Below are positions 1 to 22,307 of a stretch of DNA of 64,000 nucleotides, one piece after another. Location of the stretch: assembly GCF_000972845.2 (NCBI RefSeq), contig NC_040016.1, forward strand, positions 12,978,701-13,042,700. The letters are read 5' to 3'. The notes beneath the pieces are model-generated. The model made no database searches, was not told where the DNA came from, and was given only the letters and a program-made list of their open reading frames with translations. The position numbers and the translations under genes were made by a program. Origin of the DNA: Larimichthys crocea (Eukaryota; Chordata; Actinopteri; Sciaenidae). The first letter of the stretch is position 1, and each line of letters opens with the position of its first letter.

Positions 1-9515
<9,515 letters not shown>

Positions 9516-12500
9516 TCATGCACAGCAGGTTGTGCTCTCCTGTACTGACATCAGTGATTGTTTGCCAGCTTCTTGCTGTGGGGTGCTAGAGGACTCCTCT
9601 TTCTCTCCAAAGGGGAGATTAGAGTCTACATGCATCAAGTCTGTGGGCATGACAGATGTTGTCTCACCAGTCCCGTTACCGATGTTAACAATGATGCTGA
9701 CGTTGACGTGGGGACTGGTTGTCACAGGCTGAGTGGAGGACGGTGTGGAGACGCTGGTCTGCTGAGCAACAGGCTCTATGTGGGAGTGTAAAGACATGGG
9801 CTCAGACAGACCAGAGTATGGATTGTGAAGAGGCATGGTGGATTGCAAAGGTCCGTTGGACTCGGAGCTGCTGCAGCCTTCTGTTCTAGTCAAAGTTTCT
9901 TTGTTGTTTCCACACTGGGTCTGGTCACTGTAGGCTTCTCCTTTCTCCAGCAGACACTGTTGCTCTGGTAAAGTTGTTGTGAATGAAGTCACCTGAGTTT
10001 CCGCCAAATAACCCTGATTGATCTGCAGCGTAAGGACATTAAAGGTTAATTCTCAGTCTTCTGTATGGCTACAACAATATTTATAGGTATTCAAGAGGGG
10101 AAGACTCACTTTATCAGCAGTCTCACAGTTTCCATTTGCATCCACTTTAGGTTGAAATCTTGCAGCATCTGGGCAAAAAAGCAGAGTGAACATGCAGTAA
10201 TGGTAAGTAACAAAGTGACAATGCGAGGCAAACAGCTTCTGATAACAACCGTCATTTGTCAACATTATATGATTTTGTATTCCAAGATGAATATGAATAT
10301 ATGTGTAGATACAATCACAAAACATGGACGATGATTAATGCACTTATTACATATACAGGACACAGTTACCTTTCTTCCAGATGGTTCTCGAAAGCAACAG
10401 CAGAATGATGATGATGATAAAAATTGGTACTCCAACAACAGTCGCAATGATTGCACCTAACAGAGAACAACAACACAACTCAGAGTCAGAAAGAGAGAAA
10501 TGTTGAGACACTGATTCGACTGGACAGTTTTCTCATAATGACTACTTGAAAACATCAAATCAGTTACCGTACCCAGCTTAACGTCCGATACTGTGCTTGG
10601 TGGCGGGCTTTTTGTTGAATAGTTGTTCGCTACGCCTGAAACAAATGTGCTGGGAGACAGTATGGATTCTGTCTTTGACTCTGGGTTCGCTGAGAGTGTG
10701 CCCGCCATTGTAGTTGCAGTTGTAACCACACCCTTATTTATTAAGACTCGAGGCTGTGTGGTAGATATAAAAGCTTCAGTTTCACACACGTTGTCTGAAG
10801 TAGCGTTGCCTTTTCTCACAACCCTCCCATGACAGCTGAAGAGACAGAGAGAGAGAGAGAGAGAGGTCAAATATCTGCGCTCCCAATGCAGCTGTATACA
10901 GATGTGAATGTTCCTCACTTACACTGTGTGAGGCTGACAGCGGTCTGTGGAGGACTTTCTATCGGAGAACGTCCCATCAGGGCACCCCTGACACTTTACA
11001 TTTGAGTTAGCCTTCCCTGAAAACAAACATGCTGCCATTCACTCACATTTCACTGTCAGACATCACAGTTCATTTAATATGAATGTAACATTTTACAGAC
11101 TAATGTTGACAGTATATTTGGTTGATATAGACATAAGAGACACTATTATGATGGATATGATATATATATATATACTCTCCAAACTGGAATTCTGTTCTTG
11201 ACATACAATTTGCAGTAATTATAAAGGTCGTTCACAAAAAAGAGATCATCTTCTGAAGGGTTAATCCCTGAATTTCGAAATAAATGTAAAAACTGCATGT
11301 ACATTGGCACTCAATGTAACTATTATAGACTATATTATAGACTAAATAGGTGCTGTACCTGGTGTAAGTACTCCATAACCAGCTTTGCACTCCGTGTACT
11401 TCCTACATTCGTCACAGTATAGGTTTTCAAACCCCATGAAGCAATACCTCCCTGGCTGGCACCCACACTTGGACCTTGTGGTAGAGGAACATTTCTGGAC
11501 ATCCTGCAGACCTTTAACTGGTTTTATTAAGAGAAAAAAAAATGTTGAGCTTACAAGGACAGTCTGTGTTTACAAAATTAAACAAATCAACAGATAAGGA
11601 GTACAGTCACTCACTTGGTTTGCATATTTTACAGGAAAGGCAGTTGGGAGAGTAGTTCCAGCCCTCTAGGAACTGCCCCGGTGAACATTGTTCACACTCA
11701 GTGTCAGTTGATTGGGAGCATTTTACTTTCTGTCGCTGTCCTGTTATAATATAATATACAGATGAAAACTTAAAGCTGAATTATTCCTTACATATTTTAC
11801 ATCATAGTATCATGTGGTTATCTTGCTTTTAATATTTAAAATACATTGTTGCGTCTTCCTGCATGTTCATTACAATCTAGTACAATGCAACATGGGTGGT
11901 TTTATTATATATATATTACATATTAATGCATTTATAAGTGTTAATTTTTTCACTTGGGTGCTTGAGTGCAGTAAGCAATTGTGGATATGCACTTCAGCAC
12001 AGGCATTTTACAGCTGAAAGGCGCTCAAAGAAACACTTGCTGCTACCCCGCTCGCTGAATAGAAAGTGGGATACAAAACTATTATCTTCACACTGAGTGG
12101 GAGACGAGGTTAGAAGACACATGTGATGAAAATTTTTGCTCGAACACAACAGCAGTTTTTATAACCCCGAACCTTTACAAGAAGAGTAGGAAGGTGTAGG
12201 GGGGGGGGCAGATCTTCCAGAGAAATTTCAGTGTTGGGCTGCAAGCTACAATTTTACCAATCATGTCTATTGCTTAAGAGAAGTGCAAAAGAAAAGAAAA
12301 GAAATAACTGTGAAATCTCCAACTGGACAGAGCATGAAATTAAAATAAAACAGCGACCGTTAGCCTGGCTATACCTACAGTTTTAACCGGATACATCCAG
12401 GCCAAGGACCTGTTAAATAACCGATCACACTGGTTTGTGGGGTTACAACTTATGTTAAAAAACAAAATAGCACTGTTAACTGTGTAGTATTTCCACATTG

Positions 12501-15110
12501 TGTGGTACCTACAGTACAGTAACATTTAGGGAAGTTTACACTACAGCAACTCTACCCAGATAGTGCCAAACACTCGTATAAACACTGCACCCTGCAAACC
12601 AAGAACAACTTTCTTTATTTTCATCTCTTCCATATAGTCTCTTTAACTGACTTCTTGCCTGAGACATACAGCTTTTTCAGTCTTCATCTGTATGTTGCCA
12701 TCAAGTTCAAGTTAATGTGTCTACAATACATATGAGCTCTTGTTCACAAGTTGAGTCAGCAGGAAACTTCAGAGTCAGCAGGAAAAGTTAGCTGTCATTA
12801 AAATTATTCTGTCTGTCTTCCTCTATCTGAAATGTAAGACTCGGAGGGTAATCTGGAAATATTTAGAAATTAACGTTACATGTGCTGTGCTTGAATTTGA
12901 GGAACTGACAAAGCAACAGTAACTGGTGTGGAGAGGCTTAACAAATCTTCAAGTTGGGACTATTGATAGAATACCAGGGTGTGAGCATGATACTGCAGGG
13001 TACATATTATAGTTGTGAAGTGCATTTACTTTTTTTATTTTTACATTCTGATGTTGTTACCCTTAGTTAAGTAAAAGTTCTTCCTACTTCCTCCATCTTG
13101 GGTTGTGTTTATAGGCAACACTTTTGTTACTTGTAAACCTCAAATCTATTTTGGAATTCATATTGGCCATTGGACTTTAAACAAATAATTTTACTCAAGG
13201 AAATAGTGCACAAAATAAACTCACTTCATGTCTCTTAGAATGAAACAAAGAAACTATGTCTAAATATCTAAATACAGAAGGTGCTTTTTTATTTTCTTTC
13301 ACACCTCCACACCCAAGCTTTTACCGACACGTTTCACAGCATGTGTCATCAAATACACATCATCGTATTCTGTATTGAGACAGCTTTGTCTTTAAGTCCT
13401 TATATGAACCCGGCTGCAGTCCTTGCTGTGTTTACAAGACACTTACCAGGGGGACATTTCTTGCAGCACAGGTTAAAGTCTTCCAACAGGTACTCTGTTG
13501 TTGTGTTGCGGCAGTTTCCTTCTGAGTCTGGCTGATAGGGCTGAGAGCAGACCTATGGGAAAGAGACATGAAACTTGAAGAGCAACTCATCTTTGGCTGT
13601 TCAGATTAGCATAGTAAAGAACATACAGGTATTCTTGTAATCCTCTGACATAAATGAGATTCAGACTACTGGGAGGGGGGCTTCAAGGTGAATTCAGTCT
13701 TTTTGAAATTGAAACTTGTGAGATATATTTGCATCCCACTTTTGTATTGGCCAGACGTTTTTCCTTGAAATGCACCTCGTCTGAGGTAAATCATAAGCCT
13801 AAACTATAGACAACCAATCAGACAGGTAGTACGATAGTAATTTTAAAATCACTAATTTAGTCATCGGGTGACAGAGGGTATTGTGAAGTTGACCAATGAG
13901 TGGAAAAGTTTTTCAGCCTGTTAAACAGGAGATTAAAGTAGTACCAGATCACCCACACATGCGCCCACCTTTTCCCTTCTGGTAATGCCGCCGGCCTGAG
14001 CTGCAAGCAGACATGGTCACACAGACAACCATTGTTCTGAATTTGTAGGAGGTGCGTATCACTTCTATCACATCTCTCTACTCTGTGGGGCCCTTCAAAA
14101 ATCTTCAGTCTTTGGTCACACATTGCACACGTGTACCCATGCTTAACCTGTCTCTCTCACACACGCCAAAATAGCACAAATACAGTTGCTATAACCACAG
14201 CAACGGTGTGCTGGAGATGGCACAGTTGCTGACACACCTGTACTGTGCATGCGTAGAAAGTCTCTAACCACAGTGCCCTCCAATGACAAGCAAAACTTAG
14301 AATATGCTGACAGCAGCGGCGTGTTTCTCGTATTACAGGAAATAGAGGCGGCAACCTAGAAGCCCTCAGTTCAGAAGCACAGGCTTCTTTTGTGGTGAGA
14401 CCACTGGTAACACGAGATTAAGATAAAACCTTTGTTTTTCCTTTTCCTCCCTGGCTGCATTCCTCAACGAACTCAGCCTCTTTAAGAGAAATGCACAGTG
14501 ATAGTGAAAGACAGTAGAAAGGGTTGCTACATCATTTCATGTCTAAACAATGCGAGCATTCAGTTTGAAACTGCAAAAGATGCCAAGCGATCGAAACCAA
14601 ATATTCATACAGGTTCACCACACCACAACTAAGTGTTCATTTTCTACAGTAAGACTTTCAACTGTAACATTGTCACGCTCGGGACAAAACTCATCAGGTA
14701 GTGTTACAGAAAATGAGTTTTAAGACATGTTTTAAAAGAAATAAAAAATTCTCCCCTTCTTAGCTCTGTGACAGGTGACAGTTACTTAGTTAGACTATAA
14801 ACACGTTTTTTAAAAAAAGATAACATGGATTTACTTTTCAGGGTTATGACACAAAAATAATAGTACACATTTTAAAGTTCTGATTTTGAAAACTTCACAC
14901 TCCCTTGAATTAATCCATGTACGAAAAACTGACAGTTCACTTTGTGTTTAAGCAGTATGTGGTCGAATTCCTGACACCGGCTGGTATTTATCCGGTCGAG
15001 AGTCCCTGATAAAAACTGCAAACATGCATGACAAACTTACAGACACACACAAACCTTACCTTGATAGTTTGGACATTCAGCAGAACCAGCAGTACAAGTA
15101 TGTCCTTCAT
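9516..15110 (-). CDS. tnfrsf1b: TNF receptor superfamily member 1B (TNFR2)
   Basis: Nine coding exons join in frame to a 481-residue type I membrane receptor for TNF (human TNFR2 is 461). Residues 1-17 are a hydrophobic signal peptide. Cysteine-rich domains run from C19 through about residue 200, with TNFR patterns such as CCKKCPPG, CEQCSPGQF, KCGCQPGRYC and CQGCPDGTFSD. A Thr/Ser-rich stalk with possible O-glycosylation precedes a transmembrane helix at about 265-288 (VVGVPIFIIIIIILLLL). The tail has no death domain, which excludes TNFR1. It contains HVNVSIIVNI, resembling HVNVTCIVNV of mammalian TNFR2, and short TRAF-binding candidates (PQQE, SVQE). Its right-hand neighbour miip is also its neighbour in human 1p36, supporting orthology. 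Start is the ATG at 15108-15110; stop TGA at 9516-9518. Confidence 0.93.
10846..10865 (-). repeat. (CT)n polypyrimidine microsatellite in tnfrsf1b intron 5
   Basis: Intron 5 of tnfrsf1b is only 87 bp (10836-10922). On the coding strand its 3' part is a CT dinucleotide run that acts as the polypyrimidine tract of the exon 6 acceptor. Confidence 0.85.
13160..13672 (-). repeat. inverted duplication, copy A (contains tnfrsf1b exon 2)
   Basis: This segment includes exon 2 of tnfrsf1b (13447-13552) with about 120 bp of upstream and 285 bp of downstream intron in gene orientation. The same sequence recurs in opposite orientation at about 22520-23022. The intron on the upstream side is identical between copies over about 119 bp; identity falls across the downstream side. 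This copy belongs to the intact gene and is taken as the source. Confidence 0.93.
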
Positions 15111-18100
15111 TGCTTCTCGACAGTGCAGAGGATACAGCTACCAGCGTGTGAACTGTACTGATCATATTTTTAAAGGCGGGCTAGCACTGCAAACAGGAGC
15201 AATTTCCTTGAACCGAGCAGAGTGAGGAAGGAAACAAGCAGAGAGGCTCTAACCTAGATATGCTGATCTAACATGAATAACCATTACAAGAGTAGACAGG
15301 GTTTATATGTGGATAAAACTGGTTGCTGCACTTCCACATGTTGATATGTGTTGTATGTATACAGCAAGAAAATACAATGTGATCATTTTTGTTGATAGAT
15401 TAAATAGTTTTCATGTTTTATAGGATTGAATCAAAGTAGATTTAATTAGTAGTAGACATTTTTGACAGAAAACTGTTTGTATATGTATTCACCCACTTTA
15501 ACACATCTAAATCATCATCACAGCCAGGGGGGTTTGTAGTCACATCATTCATTCATTACATGCTGATCAACCTGTGTGTAGTCTGTAGGTTTTAATCTAG
15601 AAAATCCAACTTTTGGCAGTGTACTGACATTCTTTAACAAAAAAAAAAAACTCTGTTCCCACGACTGGAATTCAAAATAATGACCTCCTACATGAGTTTT
15701 TATCACGCAGGATTTAACTTGCACAGGATGAAGGCAGAAAAGAAAAGAAAAGTGAAAATGTGTTCTCCCTGTGTGATTCATGCAGTATCTGTGAATTTGT
15801 GGTGACTGACTGTATGAAATGTGGAGCACAGAATTTTTTTAGGGGAAAAAACCCCAAAACAACAAAAAAAGAAAAACAAATGTAGTCACTACTAAAACAG
15901 GAAGTGGACTTTCACAGATTTCACATTCTCGTTTACAGACTGACAGGTCTAGATAAAGAGCCGTCTCACAATGCCAGCTCGGCACGCAGCATTAACAGTA
16001 AGCGTTTGTTATCGCAGAATGTGGAACAGGATGTCAATGGAATTTACAAAGTCTTCTTGAGAAGAAATGGCGTGTGTTGTGGCAGGATACTGTAGGTCAT
16101 TGTTAGATAATAAAGGTGTTGTTGGGCGGGTAGGGTGTGCTGAGGTCTCTGCTAATATTTTTCCTGGCTGAACAAGGCACTGAAGCCCTACAACATCATC
16201 CCCACACTTACATTTTGGCTTCCCCGTGGAGACATATGAACTTTATTATTGGTGAATAAAAAAGAAAATCACAATCTGGTCAGTCTATGTTGTCTTAAAA
16301 TGAATGTATTTTATTACAGGGTAACCTATGTCACACATCATATACAAATCTTTATGTTTACCATTAAAGTATTTCACTTTCTCTCTTCCTTCTAGACTAC
16401 TCCAGTTAAAACACATCTTCTTATAATTCATTCAAGGTACTGTACGTGCTGATGTTGTGCCCAGATAAATACCCCTATGTTTCGCTTTGTTTGTTCCTGT
16501 ATGAGACATTGACATTTCACAATAAAGTTTCCCCTCCCACATCCTTATCAAGCAGATGCAGTCCTGGTGCTTATTGTGGTCTTGCTGTGTTTTCTCTGTG
16601 GTACTAAATTACTTACTTTATCAAGTAATGCTAAGGTGATTTTTAAATGGCATACCTTAAAAACGTGACTAGTAGAAGTGAAACTTTTTTTTTTTGAAAG
16701 AGCTACAGAAGCTATTTCTAGCAAGTTTGGCCTACTTTCATGTTTTGGTGGACTAATCTTACTGTAATACTGTAACTTACCGCTGAGTAATTTCCAATAG
16801 TGCAGCTCAAGATTGGTAAATGAAACTTGCTTCAGGCAGGGATGAGAAATACATTCTGGCTTCTTTTTTGCTTTAGTTCCTTTAATTCTTATAGTGCAGA
16901 TGTTCATATCAGTCAGGGCTTACAACACGTGCTCATTACCATGTGAACAATGACAATGTATATCTGAAACAGGTGTTTTACAGGTCTTAGGCAGGTTTCA
17001 AATCCTGTTTTCCTCCTAGGAGCACATTACAGTGAAATCGGACTTACACCTGGAAGAGACACTAGTGTCGTCGTTATCTGAGGACTCTATTTACCACTCA
17101 GATAAATCATCTTTTTAATCTGCATCAAGCATCATTAAAACCGCATGAAAACATGCGTACCAATTGAAGATATGATGATAAAACAATCTTGAGAAGCGTA
17201 ATTTCCCTCAACAGCTGTTTGCAGTGACAAGATGTAGTATCTCAAAGCCTCATCTTCACAGCTTTACTCTGGTGTCATGTCGCTGGTCTGCGATAAAGAT
17301 CACCAGTTTGTCTACCAGATAACCGACATATGGTGCTATTCTTTGGAAAAGTCGGTACAAAACATCAAAGTAGAGACAGCAGGAACTACATTAGCGTATC
17401 TTTGCAGTACTTTATTCATCAGTGAAAAAAGTCAGTGGAGAGAAAAAGTGTAGTCCAAGATGTCTCATGTTGGAAGATTTATTAAAGAGAAATGATCAAT
17501 ACCCTCGCCATGACATGATGCCACCTCAGTTCTCAAAGAGCTGTCCTCAGAGCAGTGACACAAACTGGAAAACACTGACGTGTCATCGGTGGGATTGCTA
17601 CATTATGTGAGAGGTGGTTGTGGTTTCCTGTGACTTGCATCTTCTATACAGTACATTGTCCTCAGCTTCTACAGTGTTTTTCAGCCCTGCAGTAAAGAAT
17701 TGTCAAAGGAAGTCAAAAACAGAAGTAGGCATGAACCTGAGAGCCAAAGCAAACACATGGAACGGGAAACGCTGACTGGTGCCCGAGCAAGGGAGGTGAT
17801 TCAAAATGACTTCCGTAATGCTGCAGAATTGACTAACTCAGAACCTTGGTTGTGCGTTTCTAAAACAATCTCACTGTGTTAAAGGACTTTCGATTCCACT
17901 GTGTCGTAACAGCGTGATCTCTTGCTTCACATCCTCAGTCACATGTGAAGTCTAAATCTGTTCAAACTTTAATTCAGATGAGAACAAATGAAGAATAAAT
18001 AAAATGCTGCATTATAAACAAGTGAATTATGCCCAGTTCTTTAAACTAGCCTATTTTGATCACATTACGTATTATAAATAAACAGAAAATGAAAAAGAAA

Positions 18101-18452
18101 AATCTAAGATTTTGCATTTTATTTCCTAACTTATCTATTTAATCTATTTTGATCCAGCGTGCAGGATTTAGAGGGACCCGCTCCCTCTGTAATTATAAAA
18201 CAAATCATTCTAGGGTCACAAAAAGAGAACAATTTTTATTTTCAAGTGAATTTACGCTAATGAAAACATACTAAATATTATTCCATTTCTGCCAAAAGAT
18301 CCTCCTGAACATAAAACCTTTAGTAGAAACATTTCAGAAAATCATTATTATAAGAAAACACATACAGATACATGAGCATGAAAAAAAACGGGAAATTGTT
18401 TTGGGCGGTGTAAAATGGTTCGTAGGAAGTACAGTCACTTAAAAATTGCTTG
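15111..18452. other. intergenic region between tnfrsf1b and miip
   Basis: This holds the tnfrsf1b 5' flank (just right of 15110) and the miip 3' flank (just left of 18453). I see no coding exon. Short open frames here have no recognisable similarity and no splice partners. A degraded interspersed element lies at about 18151-18312. I could not identify a convincing TATA box or NF-kB site close to the tnfrsf1b start by eye. Confidence 0.6.
18151..18312 (+). repeat. degraded interspersed element (fish MITE-like family)
   Basis: Starts GATCCAGCGTGCAGGATTTAG and carries the internal blocks GACCCGCTCCCTCTGTA, TTATTTTCAAGTGAATTTA and AATGAAAACATA. It shares these with copies near 21.4, 32.8 and 52.1 kb. 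An internal deletion has removed the central part. I recognise the family from perch-like fish genomes, but the class assignment is inference. Confidence 0.75.
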
Positions 18453-21400
18453 TCAGTGCAAAGGGTAAGATGTGCTTCCTAGTTTTCTTTTAGGAGAGAA
18501 GTGTTGGAATTTGTGACGAGCCAAGCGAGACACATCTGAGATCTGGCTGCCGGACACTTTGAGATCCTGAAAAATAATTGTGCCATATCTTCACAAGGTT
18601 CAACATTCATCTTTTACTTTGCTGTTGTTTTTAGATCACGGTGGGGAAAGCCCACTTGTAACTGATAAGTGATAGGTGTAACCTTTGTTAGCGTTATTAG
18701 TTCCACATGTGCTTTCCCTGCTGTTATGAGCCAAAATGATTGCTGTGGAAATTCTCTAGAATGTTTTAGTTTGGCTGAGTCTCACCTCCAGCTCTTTGTT
18801 CTTTGTATTCAGACTGCTCCGCAGGTCAAGGCTGCTGGGTGGCGGCAGTGAGCTCTGACCTTTGTTTGACCAGCCTGAGAGACAGTGCTGCGCAGGATCG
18901 GACAGATGCAGGAAGATGTAATTAATAAAATGTACTATTTTTCAAACAAACAAGTGTTAATACAATATGTAAAGATCACAAAGGGAAATGAAACAGATTA
19001 GTTATCATAAATGGTGTCATTAAAACATTTACTTACCGACGGTAACCCCAGACTATCAGAAGGATCAAAACTGCTCCGCCGATGAGCTTTGTATTTGTAA
19101 GATGGCAAGAGGGCGGAGCGAGGGATGCTGACCCTTACAAATAGAACAAAAAAAAATTCATGAGACAATACACATGCTGCTACAGTTACAAGTACAATGG
19201 GATGATCTGAACATAAATGAACAAAAACTGATTTTTATGGAGGTTATCGCTTAAAAACATGACAGAGACTGATAAACAGATGATTCGTGCTATCGTAGAG
19301 CCTGTTTTTTCTGAAAGTCTAGTAATGCTTTAGTCATTTCAAAAAGGGGAATAAATACATATTAAACATTTAGACTATTACCATGACTAAACTGCTGTTA
19401 TGACTATCAAAAACCTTTTTCAATTTCAGTGGTGACTCCAGTGAATCCCTGAGGATGCCACTGCTAAAGCCCTTTTGATATGCTTTAATGCGTTTCAACA
19501 CACATTACTTCTGAAGGTAGCATTACCTGACAGCAACATTTACAGACACAAAGTCTGAAACAAGCCCTGTTCCTGGCTTTACTTTTAACAAAACAGCACA
19601 ATATAAAAGCTGTCAACTGCAGCCAAGGGCCCCATCGCCTTCTGGGTTTGTATTTATATGAAATAACATGTCTGTCGCCCAGGGGCAATTAAGTTCTCTG
19701 TTGTTCGTTAAAAGTAATTATAGTGCACATCATCACTACCTGATGAGAGCTGGTTCAGCAACAGTGTGTGGGTGCGAGGTTTTATGCTTTCTGCAGACCG
19801 GGCAGGATTCCTGAGAGTGAAGTGGGACGGGGAACAGTCTGCTGTTAATCCTGTATGAGAAGGTACCTGAACAAAAAGGTGAGCAAGAAAAGATGTCAGC
19901 TACATTAGCTATCATGACAAGCAAAATGAGATCAGTCTATTTGAGTAATAGCCCCTCTTACATTGATGAGTGTCCGTCTTAGCCTCCGGGACGTTCTTGT
20001 CTGTTTGCAGCGGCAGGACTGACTGATTCTCCTCAGCAAATCTATGAGGAGCGGCAATGAATAGTCATTTAATGAAGCCATCGAAACTTGACACACATAA
20101 TCAGTCGCAGATGCGTTCAAGCGTGAAGCACTCACTCTGCTTGCAGGCTGTGGACACACTCGTCTTTATTGAGTGATCGAAATGTGCACAGGTCATTGAA
20201 GAACTCATCAGAGCGCTCTATCAAAGAGTCCTCAGCATCCAGGACTCCTTAGAGGGAACAAACATCACCTGTTAATACTCCATTAGAGGATAATGTGCAT
20301 TACATAGAAAGAGGCAAACACAGATAAGGCGTACCTGCTATCCAGTCATAACCGAGTAAAGGCTGCATGTGATGATGACTCTCTGAGGCGGATGTCTCTT
20401 CATGTTCATTAGACTGAAATGTGACCCGATTCCGCACTTCCCTCTACACAAACAAAATGAGTAGAGATCAGCATGTTCTGCCTCCAATAAATCAGCTAAA
20501 AGAAAAAATTCATCAAGTTATTCCCACACACAGCATAACATACATGTTAGCACTTGTTCTGTTAGGAAAATAACAAAAAATTTTTTTTAAAAAGCTTTAA
20601 AATGTGCATCATTTTTTTCTGAGCAGCTCAAAAGACTTTAACTTTTATATAAGTTTTACAGTCTAACACTTACCGAATCATCTCATACACTTTCTTACAC
20701 GTTGGATACACCTCCAACCGAGCGTGTAGTGTAGGAGATAACAACAAAAATGTTGGACTTTTGGACACACAATGCAATTATTCGGCTTCGGAGAAATTGA
20801 GTTATGATGAAAAGGTTGTTCTCAGACAGCTGATGAACATATTGTGCTTCTGTCAAGGTGAGATTGAGCTACGGAAACCATCTCGCACACAGGTCCTGTG
20901 AGTTCCAGCGATAAGGCGGTGAGTACCATTTGAGTTTGGGATAAATTAAAAGTTATGAGATAACTGAGATTAAAAAGGTAGAAGATCAGTGTGGTGATGA
21001 TGCTCTATTCAACTGCATGAGCTCATTTCTTCTCACCTGTTCTTTGCTGTGACTTACTAAACAGGACTTGGGCCTCGCATCCTGCGGCCTGTTGTGGACT
21101 CGCAGATGTCGGTCGCTGTCTTTGAAAAGGTCAGACGGTGTCGTATGTTCAGCAGAGCGTCCACTCTGTTTGGAGGTCAAAGGTGGCGTTGTAATATTGC
21201 TCCGGATGCCTGTTTGTCCTTCACATATATCTGATGGAGACAGGGAGGAACAGATTTCTACATTTTGTACTCGACACTTGCACAAAACAACAACATGAAA
21301 AAGCAGTAAAAGGTCAGAGGATTCAAAAGATTATTCCAAACTTTAAAAAAAAGCAAATATCGGAAATTAGTATGTGCCCATAGGTCCACACATTTGAGCT

Positions 21401-22043
21401 CCCCATTGCAACTTGTCAAGCATTACTTTATCCAGTGTGTAGGATTTACGGTGAGGTTTGCAGACTGCAACCAAATGAATATCCCTTACTTCACCTTCCT
21501 CTACCGTGCATGTAGGTAAACCTAAAAAAGTCTCTCCTTAGACAAGGCTCATTCAAGGATCACAAAAACACAAGTTATATTATCAGGTTTGATTTTACAC
21601 TCATGAAAACATAGTTATGAATATTTTATCTGCCAATACAACCCCCCAAATCTTACACACAGGACCTTTAAGGTAACTGATCACTAACTGATTAATCACA
21701 TTTATCCACTTGTTGTGTCGGTGTAATTAATGTGACCTTAGTGCAGAGGTAAACAACACAAATTAAGACATATTGGAGGGTCGGCACATCCTGATCTCGC
21801 GTTATTAGCCTCGTGTAAACACACAGTTTCATTACCCGCGAGTCTCACGGTGGGTCTGGCGAGGGCAGCCCTGCCCGCGCCGCGGTCTCCATCGGTCAGG
21901 GTGCGGAGGAGCTGTGCGGGCTCTCTGCTCTCCTCAGCCTCGTCCTCTCGGTCCCTCTTGCGGCTCTGACTGCAGCCGCTCAGCCGCTTCAGCTGGTCCA
22001 ATAAGTCCTTGTTACGCTGTCGTAAAACGTCCAGTCCGTCCAT
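18453..22043 (-). CDS. miip: migration and invasion inhibitory protein
   Basis: Nine coding exons join in frame to a 380-residue protein (human MIIP, 388). In mammals MIIP binds IGFBP2 and restrains cell migration; no enzymatic domain is known. The N-terminus (MDGLDVLRQRNKDLLDQLKRL) looks like a short coiled coil, like the Leu-rich start of human MIIP. Diagnostic blocks are RVTF followed by LLGYDWIAGVLD, then RSDEFFNDLCTFRSLNKDEC, YRINSRLFPVPLHSQ with a CPVCRKH knuckle, RVSIPRSALLPSYKYKAHRR-SSFD, and CLSGW before SSLDLRSSL. These appear in the same order in human MIIP. The last exon ends ...FSPKRKLGSTSYPLH. It lies head-to-tail behind tnfrsf1b, the same neighbour as in human. Start ATG 22041-22043; stop TGA 18453-18455. 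Confidence 0.92.
18453..22043 (-). other. miip: miip coding-exon map
   Basis: Coding exons in transcript order: 21836-22043, 21037-21230, 20335-20443, 20136-20247, 19962-20041, 19740-19866, 19037-19133, 18786-18887, 18453-18566. Total 1143 nt including stop, frame continuous, all GT-AG. For exon 2 an earlier GTAAGT donor (after TGTTTA near 21057) competes with the chosen GTGAGA donor. The later one is preferred because it preserves the SHSKEQ-REVRNRVTF region that aligns with the human protein. Confidence 0.87.
21429..21672 (+). repeat. interspersed element, same family, in miip intron 1
   Basis: Begins CCAGTGTGTAGGATTTACGG and ends CTTACACACAGGACCTTTAAGG, the two inverted termini of the family seen at 32.8 and 52.1 kb. 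It is shorter than the full consensus, with the central 'one-exon' part deleted. It lies between miip exons 1 and 2. Confidence 0.82.
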
Positions 22044-22210
22044 TGAAGACGCTTTTTAAAACTAAGACGCTTTTTTAAACTTTTATAACACGTTAAAATC
22101 ACGTTTATCCACCTGAGGGCGGGTCGAGCAGCGGAAGTTCCTGATTTCTTTGTCGTTTAAACCTCCAGCGGCTCCATAGCAACGCGTTGACAACAATGAT
22201 TTGATTGGCT
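22044..22210 (-). promoter_or_regulatory. miip promoter region
   Basis: Directly upstream of the miip start the sequence is relatively GC-rich. It contains an RFX/X-box-like half site CCATAGCAAC at 22174-22183 and an inverted CCAAT box (ATTGG on the plus strand, 22204-22208), i.e. a forward CCAAT for this minus-strand gene. No TATA box is evident. The transcription start is not determined. Confidence 0.5.
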
Positions 22211-22292
22211 GCGAAACCTCTACCCATGACGACATGATTTTTTTTTTAAAGGGACAGACACGCTTTTATTTAAACTGCAGAGCATGAGGGTG

Positions 22293-22307
22293 AACAGCAG
22301 AGGGCGA
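22293..22307 (+). promoter_or_regulatory. CTCF-like binding motif
   Basis: AACAGCAGAGGGCGA resembles the CTCF core (CAGCAGAGGGCGC type). It sits just upstream of the miip promoter and next to the CA/TA microsatellite. Only the motif is seen; binding is inferred. Confidence 0.5.

Larger units (their letters stand above)
9516..15110 (-). other. tnfrsf1b: tnfrsf1b coding-exon map
   Basis: Coding exons in transcript order: 15060-15110, 13447-13552, 11615-11740, 11359-11511, 10923-11016, 10573-10835, 10370-10456, 10110-10168, 9516-10022. All introns are GT-AG and the frame is continuous (1446 nt including stop). The acceptor of exon 4 has an alternative in-frame choice six bases upstream (exon 5' end 11517), which would add two residues. 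Exon 1 holds only the signal peptide; exon 7 the membrane helix; exon 9 most of the cytoplasmic tail. UTR boundaries are not resolved. Confidence 0.88.

Noticed and set aside
13281..13535. Plus-strand open frame and its twin on the minus strand at 22656-22850
   Set aside because: These are antisense shadows of tnfrsf1b exon 2 and its inverted copy; their similarity reflects the duplication, not a conserved protein.
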